64,000 nt of DNA from the NCBI GenBank assembly GCA_963921825.1, contig OY997589.1, forward strand, positions 51,330,546 through 51,394,545. Direction: 5' to 3'. This document shows positions 23,602 through 36,612 of this stretch, one piece after another. The DNA comes from Erodium maritimum. Taxonomy: Eukaryota > Streptophyta > Magnoliopsida > Geraniales > Geraniaceae. Positions within the stretch are counted from its first letter, which is position 1; each line of letters starts with the position of its first letter. A model generated the notes under the pieces. That model searched no databases. It saw nothing but the letters and a program-made list of their open reading frames with translations, and had not been told where the DNA came from. The position numbers were made by a program, and so were the translations under genes.

Positions 23602-24125
23602 GTATGCCCTATTAAAATATAGATATAGCCGAAAGAACGTAGCAAAACGGATGTCAAACGGAGCAGGAATTGGAAAATCTCTAAAAAAGAACAACAAGGA
23701 GGGACAAAGGCATTTTCACATGCGTTGGACGCGCTAACTGCTTATTGCATGTCCGCTTGATCTCATATGGTAGGCCTTATAAAAATAAAGATATTGGCGA
23801 TAGAACGAAGCACGATGGATGTCAAACAGAGCGGGAATAGGAAAATCACTGAAAAAGAACAATAAGGATAGATCAAACACATTACAAAAGTTGGTGTTTT
23901 GACATATATAGGAGGCGCTGACTGCTTATCGCATATCCACGTGATCTCATACGGTAGACCTTATGAAAATAAAGAAATATGCGAAAGAACAACACAAAAA
24001 AGATGTGAAACGGAGCGGGAATTGAAAAATCGCTAAAAACGAACAACAAGGTGGGACAAATCACAATATAAAAGCTGGCGTTTTACCTGCACCGGATGCG
24101 CTGACAGCCTATCGCATGTCCGCGA
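23602..24125 (+). repeat. SAT1 satellite array, block 3
   Basis: Nearly three monomers. The join with block 2 across the GTATG target site restores a normal monomer. It ends at CATGTCCGCGA, where the next LTR is inserted. Confidence 0.95.
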
Positions 24126-27100
24126 TGTGAAGACCGCGTCTGTAAAAAGGTTAATTTAATTAAATTTTAATCGTGCGGAACGTCGAGGTTGAAATCTAAA
24201 TCGGTTCTGGTAAAGGCGAGGCTGAAATTCGATTTGATTCTTTAGTCGTGTAAAAAAAAAAAAACCAAGGAGAGAACCGGGTCGGATGGACCAGACCCGA
24301 CCAGGTGACCCGGCCAGGCCCGGCCGACCCAGCACCTCTTCACTTGGGCCGTGAGGCCCGCTTCAGCTTCTGAGGCCCAAAGGGGCATCTGGCCCGCATT
24401 ACATAAAAGGGGAAATCAGGGTTCAGAACCCTAATTTCCCATTTGGGCTGCGCCGTCCTCTCCTTCTTCTTCGTTCCTCTCTCGCCGAAACCTATCTCCC
24501 TCTCACCTTCTCTCCATCGCCGAACCACCATCTCCCTCTCTTCTCCTCACCATTCCGGCCACGGCCCCCTCCTCCTTCTCCGACCAGCCACCGCCCTCCT
24601 CACCGCGCCACCACTGAACCCACTCCTCCTTCTCCGTCCAACCACCGCCCTCCCACACCCGTAGCCACCGCCGTCGACCCCCTTTTCACCTCTCTCTCAG
24701 ATCCCGAGCCTAGCCGACCCTCCCGTCTCCCTTTCTCCTCGTCGCCGTCCACACGGCCGTCCCCGTCCCGAGCCCTAACACGCCACCGTCTCTCCCTCTC
24801 TTCCTCCTCGCAGCCGCGCCCTCGTCCCGCCGTCCTCTACGAGTTCTCGCCGCCACCATCTTCAACCGCGCGCAACCGAGCCCTCGCCGTCGCCGGGAAC
24901 GTCCAGAGGCGAGGTGAGCTCGCCGGCACGCTCACAGACCCGAAACCCTCGCCGGTCTCGTCTAGATCTGAGGCGGAGCCACGACTTGCTCCGCCGCCAC
25001 GACCGGCACCGCGACCACCGCCCGTCCACCGTTTCCTTACGGTGAGAATTTCGAGGTCGGTCGGTTTGCGAAATCAAACCTATCCTTTCTTCCCTTTTGA
25101 TTCCCGAACAGTTCTGGTTGTGAGTTAACGTTTTCGAAACTAAAGCATTTTAACAAATTGATTGAAGAAGACCAAGGATTTATCAGAAAAGATCTAAAAG
25201 AGGGTTTTGAGAACAAAAACAATGGTTAACCAGAAGGGATTTGGAGATCAAAACGGTTTTAAACAAAAAGGGTTTTAATTGGAAAATGAAAAAAGGGTTT
25301 AAAATATAAGAGTTTAAAATCAAATTTGATTTAAGACGGTTTTTGGGATGTGAACGATTTTGGAAGCTGGACGTTTAAATCGGACTTAGAACGAGTTTTA
25401 AAAGTGGAACGCTGAAACGGGTGCCTCGGGAATCGTGCCACAAAACCCGTACCTCGGGAATCGTGCCACGAAACCCGGGCCTCGAGATTCGTGCATTGGG
25501 ACCGTGCTTCGGAAACATGCACCGGTTTCGGTGCTCGGGGACTCAAATCCGATTCGCCGTAATACGCTTTTAGCCCGCTCGAGTTTAAAGGACAACTGTC
25601 GGATTTAAAACTGGAGTAATCGTAACCTTTAAATTTAACGACGGAACCATTATTAATTTGTAACCTTCTGTGTAAAGTAGAGTGCGGCTTCGATCGAAGG
25701 GAAAACCGGAGTTACACCCAGACGCGGACTTCGCCCTAGAAGACGGCATTGGCCCGGTCGTCAGCAGCTAGGAGACACTGCTGTAGTTTCGTCGTGAGGT
25801 AGGGAAAAGTAGCCGGATCTCGGCCCTAACTAGGGAGGTTAACTGTAGAATTGCATGTGGCCCCGGGGTGTCGTGGGCTATTTAGGTTATCGAATATTAG
25901 AAATGCATGAATCGGGAACGTAGCGAATACTGGAAATGCATGTGACACGTAGTAGTGTCGTAGGAGCAGAGAACTTAGTGTTAGTAGTTTTACTGGAGGC
26001 ATATGACCATGCCCGGAGGTTGATTGTGAAACTGTTGATAGTAGGATTGCTGGAGGCATATGACTATGCCCGGAGGTTGTTTGTGAAACTAGTGATCTTA
26101 GGACTGTTAGAGGCATCGTTTATGCCGGAGGTTGTTGTGTGTTTTTTACTGTTGAGTTGGGTGGCCTTGAGAGCCCGTGTTGTTTATTGTTGAGTTTGGG
26201 TGGCCTTGAGAGCCCGTGTTGTTTATTGTCGAGTTTGGGTGGCCTTGAGAGCCCGTGTTGTTTGTTGTCGAGTTTGGGTGGCCTTGAGAGCCCGTGTTGT
26301 TTATTGTCGAGTTTGGGTGGCCTTGAGAGCCCGTGTTGTTTATTGTCGAGTTGGGTGGCCTTGAGAGCCCGTGTTATTTATTGCTGAGTCTTGAGTGGCC
26401 GTGAGTGCCCGTGGGGTTGTGAACCCGTACTTTACCGTTGGTGTCTTGGGTGGCCATGAGGGCCCGTAGGGTTGTTGAACCTGTGTTTGGTTGTTGGTGT
26501 CTTGTTGGCCTTGAGTGCCTGTGGAGTTGTCACCGGTGTCGTCACTGTCTCTTTGAACTTGTTTGTGATTGTGATTGGTTACTTGATACTGGTGGAGGTT
26601 GTGTGGTGTAGCTAGCCTCCCGACTGGGATCGGGAGAAGCGGAGGGGTTGTGGGCTAGCTCCCCGACTGGTATCGGGGGAAGGACGCGCGGGTGTGGCTA
26701 ACCACCCGACTGGGATCGGGTGAAGCGGAGAGGTTGTGGGTTAGCTTCCCGACTGGGATCGGGAGAAGTTGCGCGACAGGTCGACCGCCTGACCACGTCT
26801 ATGATCGGTAAAGGGCGAGAGACAGAGATTGGTTACTGAGCAGCCGATTTGCGATCCTTTGTGATCTTGTTTGGTATTGTGTGGTCAGTCGTGTCTTGGA
26901 GGAGGTCGTCGATCGTAGTGTGGGGTCTACATCACGTGTCCGAATGTTGAGTCAGTTGAGGAAAGTTTGGGTCGTGTGTGTGTCTTTTGAGTCGTTGTTG
27001 GTGTTACCGGCATTGTCTGCTAATTATGCCGTAGTCAGTCCGTTATCTGTGGTGGTGAGCGAACGCTCACCCCTAGCTGCTTTTCCTACAGGTACCGTTC

Positions 27101-27345
27101 GCAGTCTGGACTAGGTGAGCTTCTGAAGCTTGACGAGCTTGAAGCGGGTTGCTGGGTGTTTTGAGTCTAGAGTCGTGTACCTCGTTTTGTCCAAGTGTGG
27201 GACTAATATTTTTGAGATGTAACTAATTTTATTTTGTTGAACTAAACTGACTTTTTAAAGTGATTTAATGAAAACAGGTTTCAGTATTGTAACTTTTTAA
27301 ACGTTCGCGTCCCTAGTTTTGGTTCGCTGAAATTGGGGCGTGACA
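24126..27345 (+). mobile_element. Solo LTR (LTR-A related), 3220 bp, TSD CGCGA
   Basis: Starts TGTGAAGACCGCGTCTG and ends GGGGCGTGACA. The TSD CGCGA is perfect (24121-24125 and 27346-27350). The U3 start differs from both LTR-A and LTR-B, but the GC-rich 24430-25040 part and the 3' third match LTR-A, including the four-hairpin block and the palindrome at 27054-27071. No coding sequence. Confidence 0.95.
26158..26400 (+). repeat. 39-bp minisatellite in the solo LTR
   Basis: Seven units spaced 38-40 bp (GTGGCC at 26161, 26200, 26239, 26278, 26317, 26355, 26395), with the core GGTGGCCTTGAGAGCCCGTG. Other Ty3 LTRs have one or two such units, except the LTR at 60073-63417, which has about nine. 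Confidence 0.9.
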
Positions 27346-30300
27346 CGCGAGATCTCATATAGTAGGCCTGATAAGAATGAAGATATTGGAGAAAGAACGA
27401 AGCAAAACAGATGTCAAAAGTAGCGGGAGTAGTAAAATCACTGAATACGAACAACAAGGAGGGACAAAACACAACACAAAAGTTGGCGTTTTCACATGCG
27501 CAGGATGCGCTCACAGCTTGTCGCCTGTCCGCATGATCTCATATGGTAGGCCTTATGAAAATAAAGATATTTGCGAACGAACTACGCAAAACATAGTTTA
27601 AACGTAGTGGGAATAGTAAAATCGCTGAAAACGAACAACAAGGAGGGACAAAACGCAACACAAAATTTGGCGTTTTGACATACGAAGGAGGCGCTGACTG
27701 CTTATCACATATCCACGTGATCTCATACGGTAGACCTTATGAAAATAAAGAAATTTGCGAAAGAATGACACAAAAAAGATGTGAAACGGAACGGGAATAG
27801 AAAAATCGCTAAAAACGAACAACAATGTGGGACAAATCCAATATAAAAGTTGGCGTTTTACATGCGCCGGATGCGCTGACAGCCTATCGCATGTCCACGA
27901 GATCTCATATAGTAGGCCTGATAAGAATAAAGATATTGGCGAAAGAATGAAGCAAAACAGATGTCAAACGTAGCGGGAGTAGTAAAATCGCTGAACACGA
28001 ACAACAAGGAGGGACAAAACACAACACAGAAGTTGGCGTTTTCACATGCGCAGGATGCGCTCACAGCTTGTCGCCTGTCCGCATGATCTCATATGGTAGG
28101 CCTTAGGAAAATAAAGATATTTGCGAACGAACTACGCAAAACATAGGTTAAACGTAGCGGGAATAGTAAAATCGCTGAAAACGAACAACAAGGATGGACA
28201 AAACGCAACACAAAAGTTGGCTTTTTCACATGCGCTGGATGCGCGGACTGCTTACCGCTTGTCCGCGTGATCTTATATGGTAGGTATTATAAAAATAAAG
28301 ATATTGGCGAAATAACAAAGCACAACGGATGTCAAACGGAGCGGGAATAGGAAAACCGCTGAAAAAGAACAACAAGGAGGGATAAAACACAACACAAAAG
28401 TTAGCGTTTCACATGTGCTGGATGAGATGATTGCTTATCGCCTGTCCGTTTAATCTCATATGGTAGGCCTTATTAAATATAGATATAGCCGAAAGAACGA
28501 AGCAAAACGGATGTCAAACGAGCGGGAATTAGAAAATCGCTGAAAACAAACCAAAAGCTGGAACAAAACAAAACACAAAAGTTTGCGTTTTACATGCGCT
28601 GGTGTGCTGACTGTTTATGGAATGTGCGCATCCTCTCATATGGTAGGCCTTATAGAAATAAAGATATTGGCGAAAGAACGAACCTAAACGGATGCCAAAC
28701 AGAGCGGTAAAAGGAAAATCTCTAAAAAAGAACTACAATGAGGGACAAAGGCGCTTTCATATAAGATGGATGCGCTGACTGCTTAACGCCTATCTGCGTG
28801 ATCACATATAGTAGGCCATTTAAAAATAACGATATTAGTGAAAGAACAAAGCAAAACAGATGTCAAATAGAGCGGGAATAGGTAAATCGCTAAAAAAAAT
28901 AACAAAGAGTGACAAAACACAACACAAAAGTTGGCGAATTCACATGTGTTGGATGTCCTGACTGCTTATCGCATGTCCGCGTGATCTCTTATGGTAGGCC
29001 TTATAAAAATAAAGATATTTGTGAACGAACGAAGCAAAACAGATTTCAAACATAGCGGGCATAGTAAAATCGTTGAAAATGAATAACAAGGAGGGACAAA
29101 AAACATGCGCTGGATGCGCTATCTGCTTATTGCCTGTCCGCGTGATCTCATATGGTAGGCCATACAAAAATAAAGATATTGGCGATAGAACGAAGAACAA
29201 TGGATGTCAAAAGGAGCGGGAATAGGAAAATCCCTGAAAAAGAAAAACAAGGAGGAATAAAACACAAAGAAAAAAGTGGGCGTTTTGACATGCGTAGGAA
29301 GCGCTGACTGATTATCACATGTCCACGTGATCTCATACGGTAGACCTTATGAAAATAAAGAAATTTGCGAAATAACGGCACAAAAAAGATGTCAAACAGA
29401 GCAGGAATAGAAAAATCACTAAAAACGAACAACAAGGAGGGACAAATCACAACATAAAAGTTGGCGTTTTACATGCGCCGGATGCGCTGACAGCCTATCG
29501 CATGTCCACGAGATCTCATATAGTAGGCCAGATAAATATGAAGATATTTGCGAAAGAACTAAGCAAAACAGATGTCAAACATAGCGGGAGTAGTAAAATC
29601 GCTGAACACGAACAATAAGGAGGGACAAAACACAACACAAAAGTTGGCGTTTTCACATGCGTAGGATGCGCTCACAGCTTGTCGCCAGTCCGCATGATCT
29701 TATATGGTAGGCCTGATGAAAATAAAGATATTTGTGAACGAAGCACAACGGATGTCAAACGGACCGGAAACTGGAAAATCGCTGAAAAAGAACAACAAGG
29801 AGGGATAAAACACAACACAAAAAGTTGGCGTTTTCACATGCGCTGATTGCTTAACACCTGTCCGCGTGATCTCGGATAGTAGGCCTTATAAAAATAATAT
29901 ATTGTCGAAAGAACGAAGCTAATCGAATGTCAAACAGAGCGGGAAAGGGAAAATTAGTGAAAAAGAACAACAAGGAGGGACCAAACACAACACATGCGCT
30001 GGATTGCCTTACTGCTTATCGCATGTCCGCGTGATCTCATATGGTAGGCCTTATAAAAATAAAGATATTGGCTAAAGAACAAAGCACAATGGATGTCAAA
30101 CGGAGTGGGAATAAGAAAATCGCTGAAAAAGAACAATAAGGAGGGATAAAACACACCATAAAAGTTGCGTTTTCACATGCGCTAGATGCGCTGACTGCTT
30201 ACCGCCTGTCCACGTGATCTCATATTGTAGGCCTTATAAATATATAGATATTGGCGAAAGAACGACGCAAAGCAGATGTCAAACGGAGCGGGAATAGAAA

Positions 30301-30889
30301 AATCACTGAAAACGAACAACAAGGGGGGACAAAATACACCACAGAAGTTGGGGTTTTAAATGCGCTGGATGCACTGACTGCTGATCCCTTGTCCGCGTGA
30401 TCTCATATGGTAGGCCTTATAAAAATAAAGATATTTCTGAACGAACGAAACAAAACAAAGGTCAAACGTAGCGGGAGTAGTAAAACCGCTGAACATGAAC
30501 AATAAAAAGTGACAAAACACAACACATAAGTTGGCGTTTTCACATGCGTTGGATGCGCTCACTACTTGTCGCCAGCCCGCGTGATCTCATATGGTAGAAC
30601 TTATAAAAATAAAGATATTACCGAAAGAACAAAGCACAACAGATGTCGAACGGAGCGGGAATATGAAAATCGTGGAAAAAGAACAATAAGGATGGATAAA
30701 ACACATTACAAAAGTTGGTGTTTTCATATCCGCTGGATGCGCTGAGTGCTTAACGACTGTCCGTGTGATCTCAAATGAAAGGCCTTACAAAAATAAAGAT
30801 ATTGGCGAAAGAAAGAAGCAAAACGTATGTCAAACAGAGCGAGAATAGGAAAATCACTGAAAACGAACAACAAGGAGCGACAAAACACA
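27346..30889 (+). repeat. SAT1 satellite array, block 4
   Basis: About 19-20 monomers continuing block 3 across the CGCGA site. It contains the same variant series as block 1 (28460 onwards resembles 12209 onwards). It breaks off inside a monomer at about 30889, at the edge of a truncated LTR. Confidence 0.95.
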
Positions 30890-33699
30890 CCACCACCATC
30901 GCCGAACCCACCTCCCTCCTCCACGCCTTCTTCTTCGTTCACCTCCCTCACCAGTCCGGCCATCGATTCCGGCCGTCCCGAGCCCGAGCTCGGCCGTCTC
31001 CGACCTCCCCTTCGCCTCCGTCTTCTCCTTCGTCCGATTCACGGCCACGCCACCATCAAGCCGCCGCCCCTCTCGATTCCGGCTGTCCCGAGCCCGAGCT
31101 CGGCCGTCTCCGACCACCCTCTCCCTCGTCCCGAGCCGTCGCCGGTACCTCTCCACCGAGCCTCGCCGTCCTCTCACCAGATCCGGCGAGTTACGGCCGG
31201 TTTCAGTCAGATCTGAGGGGAAACCCTCAGCCGCGCCCCGTCGCGCCCACGACCACCACCACCACCACTCTCCACCGCCCGCCACCGTCCTCTAATTCCC
31301 TTCGGTGAGAGGTCTCACTACGGAGTTTGGTCGCCGGCGATGGCTTCGCCGGTGGCCGGATCCGTTTCAATAACGTCTTCCCGCTTTATGTTCTATCCCG
31401 TATTTACCCTAAAACTGATCGGTTTCGTGCTGTTCGTTTCAAGTTAATTTGGATATGTTGAATTCGACTAAAATCTGTTAAACCGGTTAAAGAAATCGAT
31501 TAAAATAGAATCAGATTGGAAATTAACAAGGAAAGTAAAACAAAGCAAAACGGATTAGATTTGATCACGGTTTTGGAAAGAAAAGGGTTGTAAAATGGAA
31601 AATCAAACTTAAGGAAAAAGGTTTTAAAATGAAAAGGAATTAAAAGCGTTCGGTTTTAAAAAAAACGGTTTAAATCGAGGAGTTGTGAATCTAACTTGTA
31701 AACGGGATTTAGGAACGGTCGTTCAAAAACCGAACCTAATTCATTTTGCCTCAAAGGATCGGAACAGAAACAGATTTGAATTAAAAGGGTTTTTGATTTA
31801 AAATAAACACTGTTCTGCTTGGAAAAAGGGTTATTAATCGGATTTGGGAACGACTCTGGATTTCTGGGTAAAATGGACTGTTAGCTGGGTTAAAAAGGGA
31901 ACACAAGCGGACCGCTGAATCAGACCTCGGGATTCGTGCATTGGGACTGTGCCTCGCATGCACTGGTTTCGGTGCTCGGGTACTCAAACCCGATTCGCCG
32001 TGACCCCGCTTTTATCCCGCTCGAGTTTAAGGGACAACTGTCGGTTCTAAACTAAACTAATCGTAACCTTTAGTTTAACGGTGGGACCGTTATTAATCTC
32101 TGGCTTTCGTGTTCTCTTTAGAGTCCGGCTTCGATCGAAGTGAAGCTCGGAGGTAGCGAGCCAGAACGTCAGCAGCTAGGAAGCGTAGCGGTTGCTCTTC
32201 AGTTGAGGTAGGGAAAAGTAGCCGGATCTCGGCCCTGACTAGGGAAAGTTAACAGTAGAAATTGCATGTGACACCGGGGTGTCGTGGGTTGAATAGGTTT
32301 ATTTAAATGTTAGAAAAGCATGATACGGGATTGTAGCGATTATTGAGAAAAGCATGTGACACTTAGTAGTGTCGTAGGAGCAGAGAACTTAGCGTTAATT
32401 GTTTAACTTGAGGCATATGACCATGCCCGGAGGTTGTTTGTGAACTTATCGATATTAGGAGTACTTGAGGCATATGACCATGCCCGGAGGTTGTTTGTGA
32501 AACTAGTGATCTTAGGACTGTTGGAGGCATCGATTATGCCGGAGGTTGTTGTGCGTTATTTATTGTTGAGTTTGGGTGGCCTTGAGTGCTCGTGTCTTAT
32601 TGTCGGTGTTTTGGGTGGCCGTGAGTGCCGTGGGGTTGTTGAACCCGAGTCTTGACCGTTGGTGTGTCTTGAGTGGCAGTGAGTGCCCGTGGGGTTGTTG
32701 AACCCGAGTCTTGGCTGTTGAGGTGTCTTGAGTGGCCTTGAGTGCCTGTGTGTTTGAATTTGCTTGTAATTGTGATTGTGATTGTGATTGCGGATCCCGG
32801 TAGGTTGCAAGCACTCTTTGGCTGGCCTGACCAAATTTGAGTATCAACGGGTTGCAAGCACTCTTTGGCTGGCCTGACATGCTTTGAGTAACACAGGTTG
32901 CAAGCACTCTTTGGCTGGCCTGGTCCGAGTTTGAGTATCACAGGTTGCAAGCACTCTTTGGCTGGCCTGGTCCGAGTTTGAGTATCACAGGTTGCAAGCA
33001 CTCTTTGGCTGGCCTGGTCCGAGTTTGAGTTTCACAGGTTGTAAGCACTCTTTGGCTAGCCTGATCCGTGTTCGTGTGAGTGGGAGAGGTTACTGAGCAG
33101 CTGTTTGCGATCCTTTGTGATCTTGTTTGGTGTGCGATCCTTTGTGATCTTGTTCGGTATTGCGTAGTTCCTTTGAGTCCTTGGAAGAGGTCGTGATCGT
33201 TGTGTCGTGTCTTTGGAGGAGGTCGTCGATCGTTGTGTCGGGTCTACTTACGTGTTGAGTGTTGAGTCGTTCGAGGAAGGTCACCGTGGGTGTTGTCAGT
33301 CAGAGTATTTGGGTTGGGGACAGTGATCCCCCGGGGGTTGAGCTTGTTGTTGGTGTTGCCGGCATTGTCTGCTAATTATGTCGTAGTCAGTCTGTTATCC
33401 GTGGTGGTGAGCGAACGCTCACCCCTAGCTGCTTTTCCTACAGGTACTGTTCGTGGGACGGACTAGGTGAGCTCTCGAAGCTTGTGGAGCTAGGAGCGGA
33501 GTCCGGGTTTTTACTCTTGGTCTAGCGACGGATACCTCGCCTTTTTGTCCGCTTGTGGGACGTTTTATTTGAATTGTATTTATCCTTTTGTGGAACTAAA
33601 CTGGCGTTGTAAAGTGTTTTAATGAATTTGGTTTCAAGGTGTTTTCTTATTTTAAACGTTCGCGTCCCGAGTTCGGTTTACTGAAATTGGGGCGTGACA
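30890..33699 (+). mobile_element. LTR-A truncated at its 5' end
   Basis: The left edge is not an LTR terminus: satellite passes directly into the GC-rich middle of LTR-A (ACCACCACC at the join), so several hundred bp of U3 are missing. The right edge is a genuine terminus (GGGGCGTGACA), adjoining LTR-C DNA. Sequence and repeat content match the solo LTR at 14879-18013 closely. No TSD can be tested because of the deletion. Confidence 0.9.
32802..33066 (+). repeat. 47-bp minisatellite in truncated LTR-A
   Basis: About six units with the core GGTTGCAAGCACTCTTTGGC and a GAGT(A/T)TCA spacer, the inverse of the units at 15455-15625. Confidence 0.88.
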
Positions 33700-34550
33700 A
33701 CCAGCACATCGTGATTCGATGTTCTATTTAGTTCTACTTGATTACAGAGATCACCTTGGTTTTCGAGAAGTGAACTAGGCGTGGCTAAGTAGATTCGTCC
33801 ATGGTTTAGAGTTTACTCATGCTTGTATATTACCAAAGCTTCGATATTCGTTGCTCTATTTAGTTCTCCTTGATGAATGATTTATTCGGTCATCAAGTCG
33901 ATTGAACTAGGCGTAGCTGAGTAGATTCTCTGAGTGGTGTAGCTATCTCTACTTGTGGTAGTTGGTAGCGAGAGTGACATGCATTCGTTTTCGTTATCTC
34001 TCGTTCGAAGATTGATCGAGCTTCGCTCCAGATCATAGAACTACACCATATTTCTATTTTTATTTCTTTCCGATGATTGGTGGTTCGCATTTCGGTCCGG
34101 GCAATAGTCTTATGCCCTCTCCCCGTGACTAGTATGTAGTTGATTTCTTGGTACCGCATACATAGGAACTTAAGTGTTCTAAGACCATAAGGAAAACATT
34201 ATTCGTTTTCACCCTCTTTAACCAAACCATGCGTTAATTGGAATTCATATATACTTGTACCCGTGACCGGCTCTTTGTGTGAATCGAAAGTTATGTGTCT
34301 TAGGTGGTAGCTTGTGGATAGATTTTACTTTTTCCTGGACGTAAAAAAAATCATTTACATTTATGCCTTTTATTTTCCCTTTCGGGGATGTGGAAGTGAC
34401 AGCCCACGTCCCCAAATTTTAGCAAAATACTAGTGATACCTCTACTCCCTGTGGGATCCACCGGTACTTAACCGTCTCTATATTTCTTGATGACCGTGTC
34501 CTGATGCATGTTAAAAGAGGGATTTGACGCATAGTCATCCCCACTCGTCA
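33700..34550 (+). mobile_element. LTR-C remnant (Athila/Tat-like), 3' half
   Basis: Contains the style of text typical of Athila/Tat LTR ends: GAACTAGGCGT(G/A)GCT(A/G)AGTAGATTC twice, then CTACTCCCTGTGGGATC and GACCGTGTC. Its last 180 bp match 58190-58375. No coding frame. The left edge is the insertion point of the truncated LTR-A; the right edge passes into inverted SAT1. Confidence 0.6.
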
Positions 34551-36612
34551 GCATGTGAAACACCAACTTTTGTGTTGTGTTTTGTCCCTCTTTGTTCGTT
34601 TTCAGTGACTTTCCTATTCCTGCTCCGTTAGACATCCGTTTTGCTTCGTTCTTTTGCCAATATCTTTATTTTTATAAGGCATACCTTATTACATCACGCG
34701 GACAGGCGATAAGCAGTCAGCACATCCAGCGCATGTGAAAACGACAACTTTTGTGTTGTGTTTTGTCATCCGCATTGTTCGGTTTAAGCGATTTTATTAT
34801 TCCTGCTCCGTTTGACATTTGTTTGCTTCGTTCTTTCGCTAGTATCTTTATTTTTATAATGCCTACTATATGAGATCACGCACACAGGCGTTAAGCAGTC
34901 AGAGCATCCAGTGCATGTGAAAACGCCTTTGTCCTTCTTTGTTGTTCTTTTTCAGCGATTTTCCTATCCCCCTACGTTTGACATCCGTTTAGCTTCGTTC
35001 TATTGCCAATATCTTTATATTTATAAGGCCTAACTTATGAGGTCATGCAAACAAGCGATAAGCAGTCAGCGCATGTAAAATGCCATCTTTTGTGTTATTT
35101 TTTGTCCTTCCTTGTTTGTTTTCAGCGATTTTCCTATCCATGCTTCGTTTGACATCCGTTTTGCTTCGTTCTTTCGCCAATACCCTTATTTTTATAAGGC
35201 CTACCGTATGAGATCACGCGGACAGGCGATAAGCAGTCAGCACATCCAGCATATGGGAGAACGCGAACTTTTTTTTTGTGTTTTGTTCCCCCTTGTTGTT
35301 CATTTTCATCTATTTTCCTATTCTCTCTCCGTTTGACATCCATTGTGCTTCATTCTTTCGCCAATATCTTTATTTTTTATAAGGCCTACCAAATGAGATC
35401 ACATGGAAAGGCGGTAAGCAATCAGCACATAGATCACATGTGAAAATGCCAACTTTTGTGTTGTGTTTTGTCCCTCCTTGTTGTTCTTTTGCAATGATTT
35501 TCCTATTCTTGGTCTTTTTGAAATATGTTTATCTTTTTTCTTTCGCCAATATCTTTATTTTTACAAGGAATACTATATGAGATCACGCGGACTGGCGATA
35601 AGCAATCAACACATGTGGAAACACCTTTGTCCTTCCTTGTTGTTCTTTTTCATTGATATTCCTATTCTCGCTCTGTTTGACATTCGTTGTGCTTCGTTCT
35701 TTCGCCGGTATCTTTACTTTTCTAAGGCGGAAAGACGATAAGCAGTCAGCGCATCCAACGCATGTGAAAACGCCAACTTTTGTGTTGTGTTTTGACCATC
35801 CTTGTTGTACTTTTTCAGCAATTTTCCTATTCCCGCTCCGTTTGACACACGTTTAACTTCGTTCTTTCGCAAATATCTTTATTTTTATAAGGCATACCAT
35901 AAGAGATCACACGGATAGGCGTTATGCAGTCAGCTTATCCATCGCATGTGAAAATTCCAACTTTTGTGTTGTGTTTTATACCTCCTTGTTGTTCTTTTTC
36001 AGCTATTTTCCTATTTTTGCTCTGTTTGACATCCCTTTAGCTTTGTTCTTTCGCCAATATCTTTATTTTACAAGGCCTACCATATGAGATCACGCAAACA
36101 GGCGACAAGTAGTCAGCGCATCCATCGCATGTGCAACCGCCAACTTTTATGGTGTGTTTTATCCCTCCATATTGTTCTTTTTCGGGGATTTTCCTATTCT
36201 CGCTCCGTTTGATATCCGTTTTGCTTCGCTTTTTCGCCAATATCTTTATTTTTATAAGTCTTATCATATGAGATCACTCGGACTGACGATAACCAGTCAA
36301 CGCATCCAGCGCATGTGAATACACCTTTGTCCTTCCTTGTTGTTCTTTTGCAATGGTTTTCCTATTCTCGCTCCATTTCGCATACTCTTTTTGCTCCGTT
36401 CTTTCACCAATATCTTTATTTTTATAAGGCCTACTATATGAGATATCGCAGACAAGCGATAAGCACTCAGCGCATCGAACGTATGTGAAAACACCAACTT
36501 TTGTGTTGTGTTTTGTCCTTCCTTATTCTTCTTTTTCAATGATTTTCTTATTACCGCTCCGTTTGACATCCGTTTAGCTTCGTTCTTTCGCCAGTATCTT
36601 TATTTGTATAAT
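34551..36612 (-). repeat. SAT1 satellite array, inverted block 5
   Basis: About 12 monomers with the same consensus as blocks 1-4 but on the opposite strand (landmarks CGCCAACTTTTGTG, CCGTTTGACATCC, CGCCAATATCTTTA). Several are short forms. It ends at position 9-10 of a monomer, where a copia LTR begins. Confidence 0.94.
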
